Shown: positions 15,871-24,522, counted from the stretch's first letter. The stretch: 64,000 nt of DNA from QKTW01 sp052161885 (GCA_052161885.1 CP197396.1:1302001-1366000), one strand, 5' to 3'. The notes: generated by a model not told the origin, from the letters alone. A program made the numbers and translations.

Positions 15871-15892
15871 CAGGGTATTGCCAAAATGCTCG
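15865..15892 (+). other. Half attC-like site 6, right half missing
   Basis: GCTTAAC followed by AGGGTATTGCCAAAATG matches the left halves of sites 2 and 5. No GTTRRRY with a pairing arm follows within 150 bp; instead the tRNA-Pro terminator begins at about 15941. The array was cut here. Confidence 0.55.
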
Positions 15893-15940
15893 TAGCAGTT
15901 TCTGTTAAACTTTACAATCAAACATTATTGGATTGGAACT

Positions 15941-15967
15941 AAAAACCCGCGCTGAGCGCGGGTTTCC
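15941..15967 (-). terminator. Terminator of tRNA-Pro
   Basis: Ten-bp arms AAACCCGCGC / GCGCGGGTTT flank a TGA loop (15943-15965). On the minus strand a T-run follows, 22 bp downstream of the tRNA-Pro 3' end. A close relative lies at 4226-4262. Confidence 0.8.
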
Positions 15968-15986
15968 ATTTTTAAAACAGTAAAAG

Positions 15987-16060
15987 TCGGGATGACAAGA
16001 TTCGAACTTGCGGCCTCTTCGTCCCGAACGAAGCGCGCTACCGGGCTGCGCTACATCCCG
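15987..16060 (-). tRNA. tRNA-Pro (CGG anticodon)
   Basis: Read on the minus strand, the 74-nt sequence has acceptor arms CGGGATG / CATCCCG with discriminator A. The D-arm contains AGCCCGGTAG. The anticodon stem CTTCG/CGAAG encloses loop TTCGGGA (anticodon CGG), and the T-loop is TTCGAAT. CCA is not encoded. The right edge of the cassette array lies about 95 bp away. Confidence 0.95.
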
Positions 16061-16097
16061 AAAAAGGGACTGCAAATCTACTCTAATACATTTTCAT

Positions 16098-16904
16098 TTA
16101 CAAACGCTGCCGTATATTTCTGGCCAACAAAATCTCATCTTCCCGGATATTAAAATATTTCTGCAATAGCCGTGCTCTGTGTGCCGCATCTTTTACAATA
16201 ATCTCCCGACGGTGATCATGCTGTTTAATGATAAGTCTTTTGTTGATCATACTGATCCGGCCACCATCTACAGGCAGGCTACATATAAAATTTTGCACAA
16301 AATGTGATTTTGGATCTGTCTGCTGGTAATGGTTCATTGCTTCAAAATCATTCATTGTCCGCGGCGTGAGCGTAAAAGCATAATCTCCAACGAATTGTTT
16401 TTTGGCCGGATTCCATTTCTCTCCTGTCAGGTAGGTATTACCATCTATCTGCGTTTTCCCGATCCGGTAATGTTTATGCCCATCGTACTGCACTTCATCA
16501 TTTATCTGCAGCGGCTGCAGTGAAAAATCTCCAAAGCCCACATCTACCAGCCACAATGTCCCTTCTGTATTTACCAATAAAGCCAGGTGATCAAACTCCG
16601 CTCCTATCTTCTGGCCATTTCCTACCCGCCCGGACAAATAATAAACTTCAAAACCCAGATGTTGCAGCAACATTGCAAACAGGCCATTCAGCTCATAACA
16701 GTACCCGCCTCTGTTCCGGTTAACCACTTTATCATAAAACATCTCTGCATTCAGCTCAATAGGGATCCCGGTATGTATGTCAATATCTTCGAAGGGTACA
16801 TAAAACAGGTGTGCACGCTGCAACCGGAACAACGTTTGTAAATCAGTATTTAATGCAACCGTTCTTTCAATCCCTATCCGCTCCAGGTAACGATTAAAAT
16901 CCAT
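16098..16904 (-). CDS. nat: Arylamine N-acetyltransferase
   Basis: A 268-residue NAT that transfers acetyl from acetyl-CoA to arylamines, hydrazines or related substrates through a cysteine intermediate. The catalytic triad is visible: Cys69 in RGGYCYELN, His106 in FDHLAL and Asp121 in LVDVGFG. The N-terminal YLERIG motif and length are typical. It probably serves xenobiotic or secondary-metabolite acetylation in the cytoplasm. It stands alone between tRNA-Pro and lipA on the minus strand. Confidence 0.9.
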   Translation of the reverse strand: MDFNRYLERIGIERTVALNTDLQTLFRLQRAHLFYVPFEDIDIHTGIPIELNAEMFYDKVVNRNRGGYCYELNGLFAMLLQHLGFEVYYLSGRVGNGQKIGAEFDHLALLVNTEGTLWLVDVGFGDFSLQPLQINDEVQYDGHKHYRIGKTQIDGNTYLTGEKWNPAKKQFVGDYAFTLTPRTMNDFEAMNHYQQTDPKSHFVQNFICSLPVDGGRISMINKRLIIKQHDHRREIIVKDAAHRARLLQKYFNIREDEILLARNIRQRL

Positions 16905-17003
16905 AACATTATTTTGCTGTGATCACTTCAATTTTATACCATTAAAATAATTTAAATTTCTTATTCGTAAAACAGCACAACTGGAAATTTTTATCCAATA
17001 AAA

Positions 17004-17029
17004 AAGGAGCTGCATGATGCAGCTCCTGT
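17004..17029 (-). terminator. Terminator after lipA
   Basis: The ten-bp inverted repeat AGGAGCTGCA / TGCAGCTCCT with a 3-base loop is followed on the minus strand by TTTTT. It sits 25 bp beyond the lipA stop. Confidence 0.8.
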
Positions 17030-17051
17030 ATTAATTAATAGTCTGTTTTCA

Positions 17052-17987
17052 CTATGCGGTAAGTTTTGCGCTTTCCCAGGTGCTGCGTCCGGCACCGGGT
17101 ATCACGTGGCGTTCACTGTGGTAAGAAGAGCGAACCAGCGGACCGCTTTCTACATAATCCAGCCCCATTTTATATCCTTCCTCGCGGTAAAATGCAAATT
17201 CATCGGGATGGACGAAACGTACAACAGGGAGATGTTTCTGCGTAGGCTGCAGATACTGCCCTATAGTTACCACATCACAGCCGTTGTCAGCAAGATCGCG
17301 AAGGGTCTGCAATACTTCTTCTTTAGCTTCTCCCAGGCCCAGCATAATGCCGCTTTTGGTACGCATACCGCCATCTTTCAGCCTGCGGATCACTTCCATA
17401 CTGCGGTGATATTTTGCCTGGATACGCACTTTGCGGGTCATTCTTTCAACGGTCTCTATATTATGCGAAACCACTTCCGGAGCCACATCGATAATACGTT
17501 GCAGGTTGTCCCAGTCGCCTTTAAAATCGGGGATAAGCGTTTCCAGCGTTGTACCGGGATTCAGCGCGCGTACAGCTTTAATGGTATTGGCCCATATGAT
17601 GGAACCGCCGTCTTTCAGCTCGTCACGATCTACAGAAGTAAGCACTGCATGCTTTACTTTCATCAGATGAATTGCTTCTGCTACGCGCTGCGGCTCGTCC
17701 CAATCCACAGGGTCGGGGCGACCGGTTGCAACGGCGCAAAAACCGCAGGAACGGGTGCATACATTGCCCAGGATCATAAACGTAGCTGTACCCTCGCCCC
17801 AGCATTCACCCATATTCGGGCAGTTGCCACTCTCGCATATGGTATGCAGTTTATGTGTATCTACCAGCGAACGTACATGGCGGTAACTTTCTCCAATCGG
17901 AAGTTTTACACGCAGCCAGTCGGGCTTTTTTATACGCGTTTCCTGGTTATTATTTGCTGTCGGATTAATTAATGGTAATTCTTGCAT
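17052..17987 (-). CDS. lipA: Lipoyl synthase
   Basis: A 311-residue radical SAM enzyme that inserts two sulfurs into protein-bound octanoyl groups to make lipoyl cofactors. Both iron-sulfur clusters are visible. The auxiliary cluster ligands are Cys51, Cys56 and Cys62 (CESGNCPNMGEC); the radical SAM CxxxCxxC is Cys77, Cys81 and Cys84 (CTRSCGFC). A C-terminal serine in VRSSYH is the expected unusual ligand. Length is normal. It is followed by a clear terminator and preceded by an unrelated outer-membrane-type gene. Confidence 0.96.
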   Translation of the reverse strand: MQELPLINPTANNNQETRIKKPDWLRVKLPIGESYRHVRSLVDTHKLHTICESGNCPNMGECWGEGTATFMILGNVCTRSCGFCAVATGRPDPVDWDEPQRVAEAIHLMKVKHAVLTSVDRDELKDGGSIIWANTIKAVRALNPGTTLETLIPDFKGDWDNLQRIIDVAPEVVSHNIETVERMTRKVRIQAKYHRSMEVIRRLKDGGMRTKSGIMLGLGEAKEEVLQTLRDLADNGCDVVTIGQYLQPTQKHLPVVRFVHPDEFAFYREEGYKMGLDYVESGPLVRSSYHSERHVIPGAGRSTWESAKLTA

Positions 17988-18011
17988 AAAAACGGGTGCA
18001 AATTACGTTGA

Positions 18012-18845
18012 TCACCAACGTTTGCCAAATTGGAAACCGGCATACAGGTTAAACACATACGGATGCGCTTTCTGATTCGCCATTATTTCAATGTTTTGTG
18101 TATAAATATCTGCTGCTGCACCGGTTTCAATGGCCAGTACAGTTTTCTTACTTGTTGCAAAGTCAAAGTGAAGACCGGTTTTCAGATGCAGACCCGGTAC
18201 AAACTTTATTTCGCCGAGCCCTTTGGAAAAGCCTGCTGCCCCTACGATAGCTTCATCATTGAGGAAAGTTTCCCGGGTAGATTCGGAATACTTAATTGCT
18301 TCAGGGGCATTATCCTGCGGGAGATATGCATTTACATAGTAGGGCTTCAATAACCCGATGGAAAGCCCGCCCATATACACCCAATGTACGGATACGGTTC
18401 TTGGTTCCGGCTTACCGGCTATCATTTTCCGGAAACCATAGCTCAGGTTGAACTGATAAAAATTATTAATTTTTCCGAATATATAAGGCTTACCGCTTTG
18501 ATCCGGAAGAAAATCGTTAGTCGTTTTTACTTCACGGGGATCTTTTACTTCATTAAATTCAAGCTGGACGTACTTGATATTGTAGAACATGTCACGCTGC
18601 TTCGTTTCCTGCGATTTTACCCAGCCTTTATCAATATATGCGCCCCATCCGTTGGTATTTATTTTCACGCCGAGGCTCATTTCGGTGTGTATCGGCTTGG
18701 GTTTCTTAACTTTAGGTTTTACTGCGGGAATAACGCGTGTAGTCTGCTTGAGAGAATCTTTAACAGCCACAGGTGCATTGTACTGCTGAGCCATAGCCGG
18801 AGAAAAGGCTATAGCGAGAACAAATCCAATGCTTAATTTACGCAT
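18012..18845 (-). CDS. Exported protein, probable outer-membrane barrel
   Basis: A 277-residue protein with start ATG at 18845, preceded by a strong GGAGGAG ribosome site, with a signal peptide ending PAMAQQ. A Pro/Lys-rich linker (about 40-60) is followed by alternating strand-like segments (YQFNLSYGFRK, GGLSIGLLKPYYV, LHLKTGLHFDFA). The C-terminus is YVFNLYAGFQFGKRW, ending in an aromatic residue as outer-membrane barrels do. No named family is recognised. It is 24 bp from lipA on the same strand and may be co-transcribed with it. Confidence 0.65.
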   Translation of the reverse strand: MRKLSIGFVLAIAFSPAMAQQYNAPVAVKDSLKQTTRVIPAVKPKVKKPKPIHTEMSLGVKINTNGWGAYIDKGWVKSQETKQRDMFYNIKYVQLEFNEVKDPREVKTTNDFLPDQSGKPYIFGKINNFYQFNLSYGFRKMIAGKPEPRTVSVHWVYMGGLSIGLLKPYYVNAYLPQDNAPEAIKYSESTRETFLNDEAIVGAAGFSKGLGEIKFVPGLHLKTGLHFDFATSKKTVLAIETGAAADIYTQNIEIMANQKAHPYVFNLYAGFQFGKRW

Positions 18846-19098
18846 AACTCCTCCCATAGAAATGGTATTTACCATTAAGTTACAACAAATATAGGAATGG
18901 CATGACAATTCACGTTATTTTTCAATCCTGTGACAATTGAACGGGCTATAACATCAATCAATACAATAAGGAATACTTACACATATTTTTAAGCATTTTA
19001 AACAGTTATGAACCAGTTTGCTGCTATGTCATTAACCAATCAAAAACATTCTTACAGAATACAGAACAGTACTTTTACACTTTAAAACCATTGAAGCT

Positions 19099-19506
19099 GT
19101 GACATCAAAAGTTCTGTACCAGGGAGATTTACGCACTATAGCTACACATTTGCAATCAGGCACGACGATCGAAACCGACGCACCGGTAGACAACCAGGGA
19201 AAAGGAGAACGTTTCTCGCCTACCGACCTTGTTGCGACAGCACTGGCTTCCTGCATGGCTACCGTTATGGGCATTGCTGCAAGAACGCATAACATTGATA
19301 TAGACGGCACCCGCTTCGATGTTGAAAAAGTGATGGCTGCCAACCCGCGCCGTATCGGAGAGATCAAAATAAACATCACATTCCCCAAAGACAGGCAATA
19401 TGAAGACAGGCACCGCTCCCTACTGCAAAAGGCTGCGATGACCTGCCCGGTTATTGAAAGCCTGCACCCGGATCTCAAAAAAACAGTATTATTTATCTGG
19501 CCCTGA
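19099..19506 (+). CDS. OsmC family peroxiredoxin-like protein
   Basis: A 135-residue OsmC/Ohr-family protein with a GTG start at 19099; no in-frame ATG gives a full domain. The two family cysteines are present: Cys52 in ALASCMATV and Cys116 in AMTCPVIES. These form the thiol pair that reduces organic hydroperoxides. The sequence is nearer the YhfA/OsmC-like branch than Ohr. It is cytoplasmic. Its 3' end overlaps the convergent DUF2851 gene by 18 bp, so no terminator separates them. Confidence 0.85.
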   Translation: MTSKVLYQGDLRTIATHLQSGTTIETDAPVDNQGKGERFSPTDLVATALASCMATVMGIAARTHNIDIDGTRFDVEKVMAANPRRIGEIKINITFPKDRQYEDRHRSLLQKAAMTCPVIESLHPDLKKTVLFIWP

Positions 19507-20760
19507 ACGTACGATACTCAGCCCGATGCTGCACTCCAGGCAGCGCTTACCGGAGCAGTAGTTGCGGAATAACTGTATCATAGCCTGCGAATGTGCTGCA
19601 TTCTCTGCCCGCCACCCGTGCTCTGCCCATAAAGCTGTAACATTATTTTCTTCCGGCGGCACAGCCTCCAGCAGCTGCAATGCACTGCCCAGCCCCTGGC
19701 TGTGCCCATGCTGGTATGCATACAGAAACTGTATCGGTGCAATCGTATTAATAATGATATTTCTTGCAGAATCTGTACCTAACCGTTTGGGAACAGCCCG
19801 CTTCTGCAGCTCATCAAAACGCACATGATTGTCCCAATAACTATCTGCAACAGCATTAAGCAGCGGCAGGATATCTTCTTCTGCAGTAAGTGATATGATC
19901 TGTGAAAAAAGATGCACAGATGTGCGGATCAATGCCGCAAACTGTGCAATGCGTACGGTTGGAAAATTTGCAGGCCGCATCCGCAGAAATTTCCATAAGT
20001 GTACGGGTATTGGCTGCAATTGATACTTGCGCCGCAGGTATTGGTATTGCTGCTGAAGTTTTCGGGGATATTCATCTTTAAATTTACCGGTAAGAAATCC
20101 GGCCTGCCCAAACAATAAAGCTTCGGCATCCAACGGATGCTCCCTGTGTTTTGCCAGTATATTCAGTGGCAGCGAACGGGCCAACATCAGGAACGGAGTA
20201 GCATTTACTTTAAAGCCAAAATTGGCTGCCAGCCGCCAGTACAGCAGATTGCGCCAATCCCCTACAGATTGCGCCAGTAATTCCTTCCATTCGCCCAGCT
20301 TATCTTCCCAGCGCTCAGCCAGCAGGCGGTTCAGCCAGCTTTCTTTTACAATAGATTTTACGTCCGGGAGCATGTTGCCGCAAGGTATTGTACGGGTTGT
20401 CTGTATCAGGTGGGTATATTTATTGACGACATACTGCGGAATATGTTTTCCTAATTCGAGCAGCGGAACGTGGCTGTACGGAACATCGTTATTGTATACC
20501 ACATGCAGGATAATATTGCGGTATGCCGGGTCGTGCTGATGGCGGTGGCGGCGCCAGTCGGAGGTATGCACATGCAATTCGATATTGCCTGCTAAAATAG
20601 TATTGCCGACCCTGATCTTCGCTTCTGTAAAATCGGGGCCGGCATCCGTATTTCTTTTACCGGGAAAGATGACGACAAGCGGCTCCCCTTCCGGTGTTTG
20701 TAAATTATGTGGCTGATAAAGGCTGTATTGCCAGATAAACTGGAGCAGCATTTCATTCAT
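19489..20760 (-). CDS. DUF2851 family protein
   Basis: A 423-residue protein that I recognise as the DUF2851 family, conserved in Bacteroidota and of unknown function. Typical motifs are NTDAGPDFTEAKI, GNIELHVHTSDW and NIILHVVY near the N-terminus; PGPDF-like and HVH motifs define the family. A cysteine cluster, YCSGKRCLEC, near the C-terminus may bind metal. It is cytoplasmic. It lies 37 bp downstream of pyrF on the same strand and is probably co-transcribed. Its 3' end overlaps the convergent OsmC gene. Confidence 0.85.
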   Translation of the reverse strand: MNEMLLQFIWQYSLYQPHNLQTPEGEPLVVIFPGKRNTDAGPDFTEAKIRVGNTILAGNIELHVHTSDWRRHRHQHDPAYRNIILHVVYNNDVPYSHVPLLELGKHIPQYVVNKYTHLIQTTRTIPCGNMLPDVKSIVKESWLNRLLAERWEDKLGEWKELLAQSVGDWRNLLYWRLAANFGFKVNATPFLMLARSLPLNILAKHREHPLDAEALLFGQAGFLTGKFKDEYPRKLQQQYQYLRRKYQLQPIPVHLWKFLRMRPANFPTVRIAQFAALIRTSVHLFSQIISLTAEEDILPLLNAVADSYWDNHVRFDELQKRAVPKRLGTDSARNIIINTIAPIQFLYAYQHGHSQGLGSALQLLEAVPPEENNVTALWAEHGWRAENAAHSQAMIQLFRNYCSGKRCLECSIGLSIVRSGPDK

Positions 20761-20797
20761 GTGGCAGATAATTTATAGTATGCTTAAAAGCAACATA

Positions 20798-21598
20798 CTA
20801 CAAATACTTTGCCATTTCCTGCTGGTACTGATGTGCCGCTTTTCCTGCAACCTCCGCGAAGTCTGTTCCGTTACCTGCATATATCACTCCGCGTGATACA
20901 TTTATCAATACACCGCCGTCTTTATTCAGTGCGTTGTCGCATACGGTAGCTACATCTCCGCCTTGTGCACCTACACCGGGAATCAGGAAAAAATGATCGG
21001 GCAAGAGGCTGCGCACATGCTGCAACTGTTCTTTGCGTGTAGCACCTATCACAAACATGATATTTTCCGGCGTTCCCCAACCGGCAACCGTTTTCAGTAC
21101 TTTTTCATACAGCATTTCATCACCGCACTGCTGCAGCTGGAAGTCTGCACTGCCCGCATTGGAGGTAAGCCCCAGCACAATCGCCCATTTGTCTTCAAAT
21201 TTCAGGAACGGCTGCACGCTGTCGGCCCCCATATAGGGCGCTACCGTTACACTATCGAACGGATAAGTATAAAAGAAAGTGCGGGCATACTGCTCGGACG
21301 TATTGCCGATATCGCCGCGCTTGGCATCCGCTATAGTAAATATATCTTTGGGGATATAATTAAGTGTCTTCTCCATTGTTTCCCAGCCCTTCAGGCCCTG
21401 GGCTTCGTAAAAAGCTGTATTGATCTTATAGGCAACAGTATAATCTTTCGTTGCATCAATAATAGCTTTATTAAACTCAAAAGCGGGATCTTCCGCATCC
21501 AGCAGGTGTTTCGGGATTTTATCAAGGTCTGTATCCAGGCCCACACACAGGACCGATTTTTTACTGCGGATGGCAGCAACTAATGCAGCGCGGTTCAT
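20798..21598 (-). CDS. pyrF: Orotidine 5'-phosphate decarboxylase
   Basis: A 266-residue enzyme for the last step of UMP synthesis. The active-site signature DAKRGDIGNTS is visible, along with the phosphate-binding IPGVGAQGGD loop and a C-terminal NVSRGVIYAG. Length and motifs place it in the longer type-2 subfamily. pyrB and pyrR lie 2-4 kb away on the same strand but are separated by unrelated genes, so pyrimidine genes are loosely grouped here. It probably forms an operon with the DUF2851 gene. Confidence 0.95.
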   Translation of the reverse strand: MNRAALVAAIRSKKSVLCVGLDTDLDKIPKHLLDAEDPAFEFNKAIIDATKDYTVAYKINTAFYEAQGLKGWETMEKTLNYIPKDIFTIADAKRGDIGNTSEQYARTFFYTYPFDSVTVAPYMGADSVQPFLKFEDKWAIVLGLTSNAGSADFQLQQCGDEMLYEKVLKTVAGWGTPENIMFVIGATRKEQLQHVRSLLPDHFFLIPGVGAQGGDVATVCDNALNKDGGVLINVSRGVIYAGNGTDFAEVAGKAAHQYQQEMAKYL

Positions 21599-21702
21599 TA
21601 TGGCAATAATTTGGCTGCAAAGTTAACAGGTATTCTTTTTGTCTGGCAGTATTATTTAGCTGCCGGCCGCTACATTGCCTTTTTCAAACTACCACATAAT
21701 AG

Positions 21703-21731
21703 AACAGCCCCGCAAAAATGCAGGGCTGCAA
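21703..21731 (-). terminator. Weak hairpin after lipocalin-like gene
   Basis: CAGCCC ... GGGCTG arms lie 40-60 bp past the stop of the lipoprotein gene. No good T-run follows on the minus strand, so termination is uncertain. Confidence 0.35.
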
Positions 21732-21768
21732 TTCAAAAAAACATCAGATGTTTATTTTGTTTATTTTA

Positions 21769-22242
21769 TTAGTTGATGTGCTTATATGACTGGGTACTTT
21801 TATTCACCGTAGAACCACTGGTATCGTAATTGGACATAGTAAGTACATTGTTATCCAACTGATCTATGTTCCAGTATATGGTCAATACCGGGTTTGATTG
21901 TATCATTTTAGTGTCGTTGGCTGTCAATGACCACTGCCCGGTAGTATATTGCTGCGGCTCAGTTGTAACGCATTTTGTTGCACCGGCATCAATAATGATC
22001 GCATTTGACGAATTGAAAATATAATAATCGTCTTTTTCACAGGAATCCATACCGGCATACTCGTCGTAAACAGTACCGCCAACTCCGTTATTGAACGACT
22101 GGCTGGTGCTTGCGGTCATCTGCCATTTGCCGGAGGTAAGGATAGCTGCTTTACCCGAGGCACTGCTGCTGCTGTCATTTTTTTTACAGGATACGGCCAT
22201 GAGCAAACTGAGGGCACTTACAGTTAATAATACTTTTTTCAT
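21769..22242 (-). CDS. Lipocalin-like lipoprotein
   Basis: A 157-residue lipoprotein starting at the ATG at 22242 (MKKVLLT); an upstream ATG at 22284 adds residues with no signal character. The lipobox is MAVSC (Cys about 19), followed by KKND and a Ser-rich linker. The body starts ILTSGKWQMT and has a CEKDDYYIF segment and a YTTGQWSLTAND strand. That is the layout of the lipocalin-like lipoproteins (DUF5004-type) of Bacteroidota. It is anchored in a membrane facing the periplasm or surface. The ligand is unknown. Confidence 0.75.
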   Translation of the reverse strand: MKKVLLTVSALSLLMAVSCKKNDSSSSASGKAAILTSGKWQMTASTSQSFNNGVGGTVYDEYAGMDSCEKDDYYIFNSSNAIIIDAGATKCVTTEPQQYTTGQWSLTANDTKMIQSNPVLTIYWNIDQLDNNVLTMSNYDTSGSTVNKSTQSYKHIN

Positions 22243-22478
22243 TTGACGTAATTTAATTAAGGCTTTATGGCAAACAAGATACATGTCAATTTCATCATTT
22301 CAAACTATCCATATATTAATAAGGACCATAAGAATGTAAAAGCAGCCATGGCAAATGAATACCATAACAGAAACCTGTATTGCTGTTTTATTATTACCCT
22401 CGCCCCGTTCATTTTCCGCAGCTGATTGATTTTAATTATCTGAAATACAGCCAGAACGGGATAGGAGATGTGAGCAAA

Positions 22479-22826
22479 TTATTCATCCTCATAATTGTAT
22501 AAAGTAATAGTAATGCCGGATCTTGTAAATACTTCAGGCAGTAGCTGGTCGTAGTATTCAGGATTAACTTCGAAATGAAGTACCGGCACACCATTAAAAA
22601 AGTTAATCATACCTACGATCAATTTATTTATATCAGAGATTGCGGCATCTGTTGACACTCCACCCTGTATATAATCCGGACTATATCCGCCACCCCGGTA
22701 AAGATGGTTCGGGTCCAGGTAAAATTCTACAAAATCTGCTGTCAGCTTATCTGTAACAAAGCCTTCCGGAAAAGTTGCCCGAAAGCAGAACAGTTCAAAA
22801 AGGACTTCATTTTCAGTGGTGTTCAT
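22479..22826 (-). CDS. Hypothetical protein
   Basis: A 115-residue acidic protein I do not recognise. It has no signal peptide or transmembrane segment. Visible features are an aromatic N-terminal strand (VLFELFCFRATFP), an RGGGYSPDYIQGG loop and a C-terminal GITITLYNYEDE strand. It starts 11 bp after the thiamine-binding-type gene on the same strand and is probably co-transcribed with it. Confidence 0.6.
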   Translation of the reverse strand: MNTTENEVLFELFCFRATFPEGFVTDKLTADFVEFYLDPNHLYRGGGYSPDYIQGGVSTDAAISDINKLIVGMINFFNGVPVLHFEVNPEYYDQLLPEVFTRSGITITLYNYEDE

Positions 22827-22837
22827 ATGTATTCAGG

Positions 22838-23134
22838 TTATTTATACTTCCCTATCTTATCATCGATCAGCATATCTGTTTCTGCACTGCGGTGCAGTTT
22901 CATATTAATGATCAGTTCCGGCGCTCCTGCTTTATAACAGGCATCCTGCACATCATTGAGCAATTGCATCACACGATCATACGGCCCCTCCACTACTGTT
23001 TCAAACGGACAAACCACATAATGCAGTCCCGATTGCTGAATTACTTCTATGGCCTTATCAACAATGGCATAAGCTTCTTCTTTGGAAAGGCGCAGCGGCA
23101 GTACCTGTATGGCAAGATTAACGATGTGGTTCAT
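22838..23134 (-). CDS. MTH1187/YkoF-like thiamine-binding domain protein
   Basis: A 98-residue protein of the MTH1187 family (PF01910). Visible hallmarks are the strand NLAIQVLPL, a helix AYAIVDKAIEVIQQSG, HYVVCPFETVVEGPYD and MQLLNDVQDACYKAGA. The family has a ferredoxin-like fold, forms multimers and is linked to thiamine or hydroxymethylpyrimidine binding. The exact role here is unproven. It is cytoplasmic. It is followed closely by the unknown 115-residue gene. No thiamine pyrophosphate riboswitch is evident upstream. Confidence 0.85.
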   Translation of the reverse strand: MNHIVNLAIQVLPLRLSKEEAYAIVDKAIEVIQQSGLHYVVCPFETVVEGPYDRVMQLLNDVQDACYKAGAPELIINMKLHRSAETDMLIDDKIGKYK

Positions 23135-23194
23135 TTTGGAGATTTGAGTATTGAGATGTGAGATGCTGGATAAGGTATTTTTGAGATGAGCAGA

Positions 23195-23578
23195 TTAAAA
23201 CCGTGAGTGAACACAATACTTCCAGATAGTATCTACCTGGGCATCTGTAAGATCGGGGAACTTTGTACAATTCATGCCATACTGTTCTCTCAATGCCCGA
23301 TCCAGACTGTCTTTGGACGCAAAATGTTTTTGTTTCAGAAATTTACGCACCCATTCCATGCTCCTAAGTTCTATTCCATAGCTTCTCAATGCCGGTCCGG
23401 TAGCATCTTTCATTAGGTTATGGCAGGAAGCGCAGTTATTTTGAAACAGTACATGCCCTTGCTGGTAACCATTTTCCATGATAGCATTACCACAAATCAA
23501 TTCCGGCTGTTTTATGTCATGATATTCGCAGGAGGTAAGCGAAACGATTAAAATAAACAACGGGTAAAATCGTTTCAT
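23195..23578 (-). CDS. Single-heme c-type cytochrome lipoprotein
   Basis: A 127-residue exported cytochrome. A lipobox-like SLTSC (Cys17) ends the signal, so it is probably a lipoprotein. Heme attachment is Cys49-Ala-Ser-Cys52-His53. The residues around it (GHVLFQNNCASCHN, GPAL) are typical of cytochrome c domains. The axial methionine may be the Met in YGMNC. It should carry electrons in the periplasm. It starts 11 bp after the pyrB stop on the same strand, an odd functional pairing. Confidence 0.85.
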   Translation of the reverse strand: MKRFYPLFILIVSLTSCEYHDIKQPELICGNAIMENGYQQGHVLFQNNCASCHNLMKDATGPALRSYGIELRSMEWVRKFLKQKHFASKDSLDRALREQYGMNCTKFPDLTDAQVDTIWKYCVHSRF

Positions 23579-23589
23579 AACTTCATTTA

Positions 23590-24522
23590 TTATTCCAGCT
23601 CGCCACCTTTTCCGCTCAGCAGGTATATAACTGCCATACGGATAGCTACGCCGTTCTCTACCTGTCCGAGAATGATAGATTGCTTGCTGTCAGCTACATC
23701 AGAGTTCAACTCCACTCCGCGGTTTATCGGGCCGGGATGCATGATTACAATTTCTTTTTCGAGGCTGTCGAGCATGCTTTTGTTTACACCGTAGTATAAA
23801 GCATATTCCCGCAGCGTACTGAACAACGGCTTATGCTGGCGTTCCAGCTGTATGCGCAGTACGTTGGCCACATCACACCATTCCAGCGCTTTTTTCAGAT
23901 TGTACTCTACCCTTACACCCAGGTCCTGTATATGTTTTGGTATAAGTGTGGGCGGACCGGAAACGGTTACTTCGGCGCCAAGCTTCTGCAAACAGTAAAT
24001 ATTGCTGAGCGCCACACGGCTGTGCATGATATCGCCGAGAATGGCCACACGCTTACCTTTTACTTCCCCCAGTCTTTCACGGATGGAAAATGCATCGAGC
24101 AGTGCCTGTGTCGGGTGTTCGTTAATGCCGTCGCCTGCGTTGATAATACTGGCATCTATATGATTGGCCAGGAACCACGGCGCACCGCTTGCCGAATGGC
24201 GCATCACCACCATGTCTACCTTCATGGCCAGGATGTTGTTCACCGTATCAATCAGGGTTTCTCCTTTTGACACAGATGAACCGGAAGCTGAAAAGTTGAT
24301 CACATCTGCACTGAGGCGTTTCTGCGCGAGCTCAAATGATATGCGGGTGCGGGTAGAATTTTCAAAAAATACATTGGCAATCGTTGTATCACGGAGTGCC
24401 GGCACTTTCTTGATCTGTCTCTGTAATACCTGCTTAAAATTATCTGCGGTCTGGAATATTTTTTCAATATCCTGTGTATTCAGTTCCTTGATGCCAAGCA
24501 GGTGTTTTACGGAGAGCGACAT
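23590..24522 (-). CDS. pyrB: Aspartate carbamoyltransferase catalytic subunit
   Basis: A 310-residue enzyme that makes carbamoyl aspartate in pyrimidine synthesis. The carbamoyl-phosphate signature STRTR is at residues 56-60, and HPTQALLDAF and the HPGPINRG loop are clear. Length is standard for the catalytic chain. No pyrI regulatory-subunit gene is present nearby. It lies 77 bp downstream of pyrR on the same strand, consistent with a pyrR-pyrB unit. Confidence 0.96.
   Translation of the reverse strand: MSLSVKHLLGIKELNTQDIEKIFQTADNFKQVLQRQIKKVPALRDTTIANVFFENSTRTRISFELAQKRLSADVINFSASGSSVSKGETLIDTVNNILAMKVDMVVMRHSASGAPWFLANHIDASIINAGDGINEHPTQALLDAFSIRERLGEVKGKRVAILGDIMHSRVALSNIYCLQKLGAEVTVSGPPTLIPKHIQDLGVRVEYNLKKALEWCDVANVLRIQLERQHKPLFSTLREYALYYGVNKSMLDSLEKEIVIMHPGPINRGVELNSDVADSKQSIILGQVENGVAIRMAVIYLLSGKGGELE

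Noticed and set aside
10423..15892. CRISPR array
   Set aside because: The repeats are long palindromes at gene ends with genes between them, not short direct repeats with uniform spacers, and no cas genes are present.
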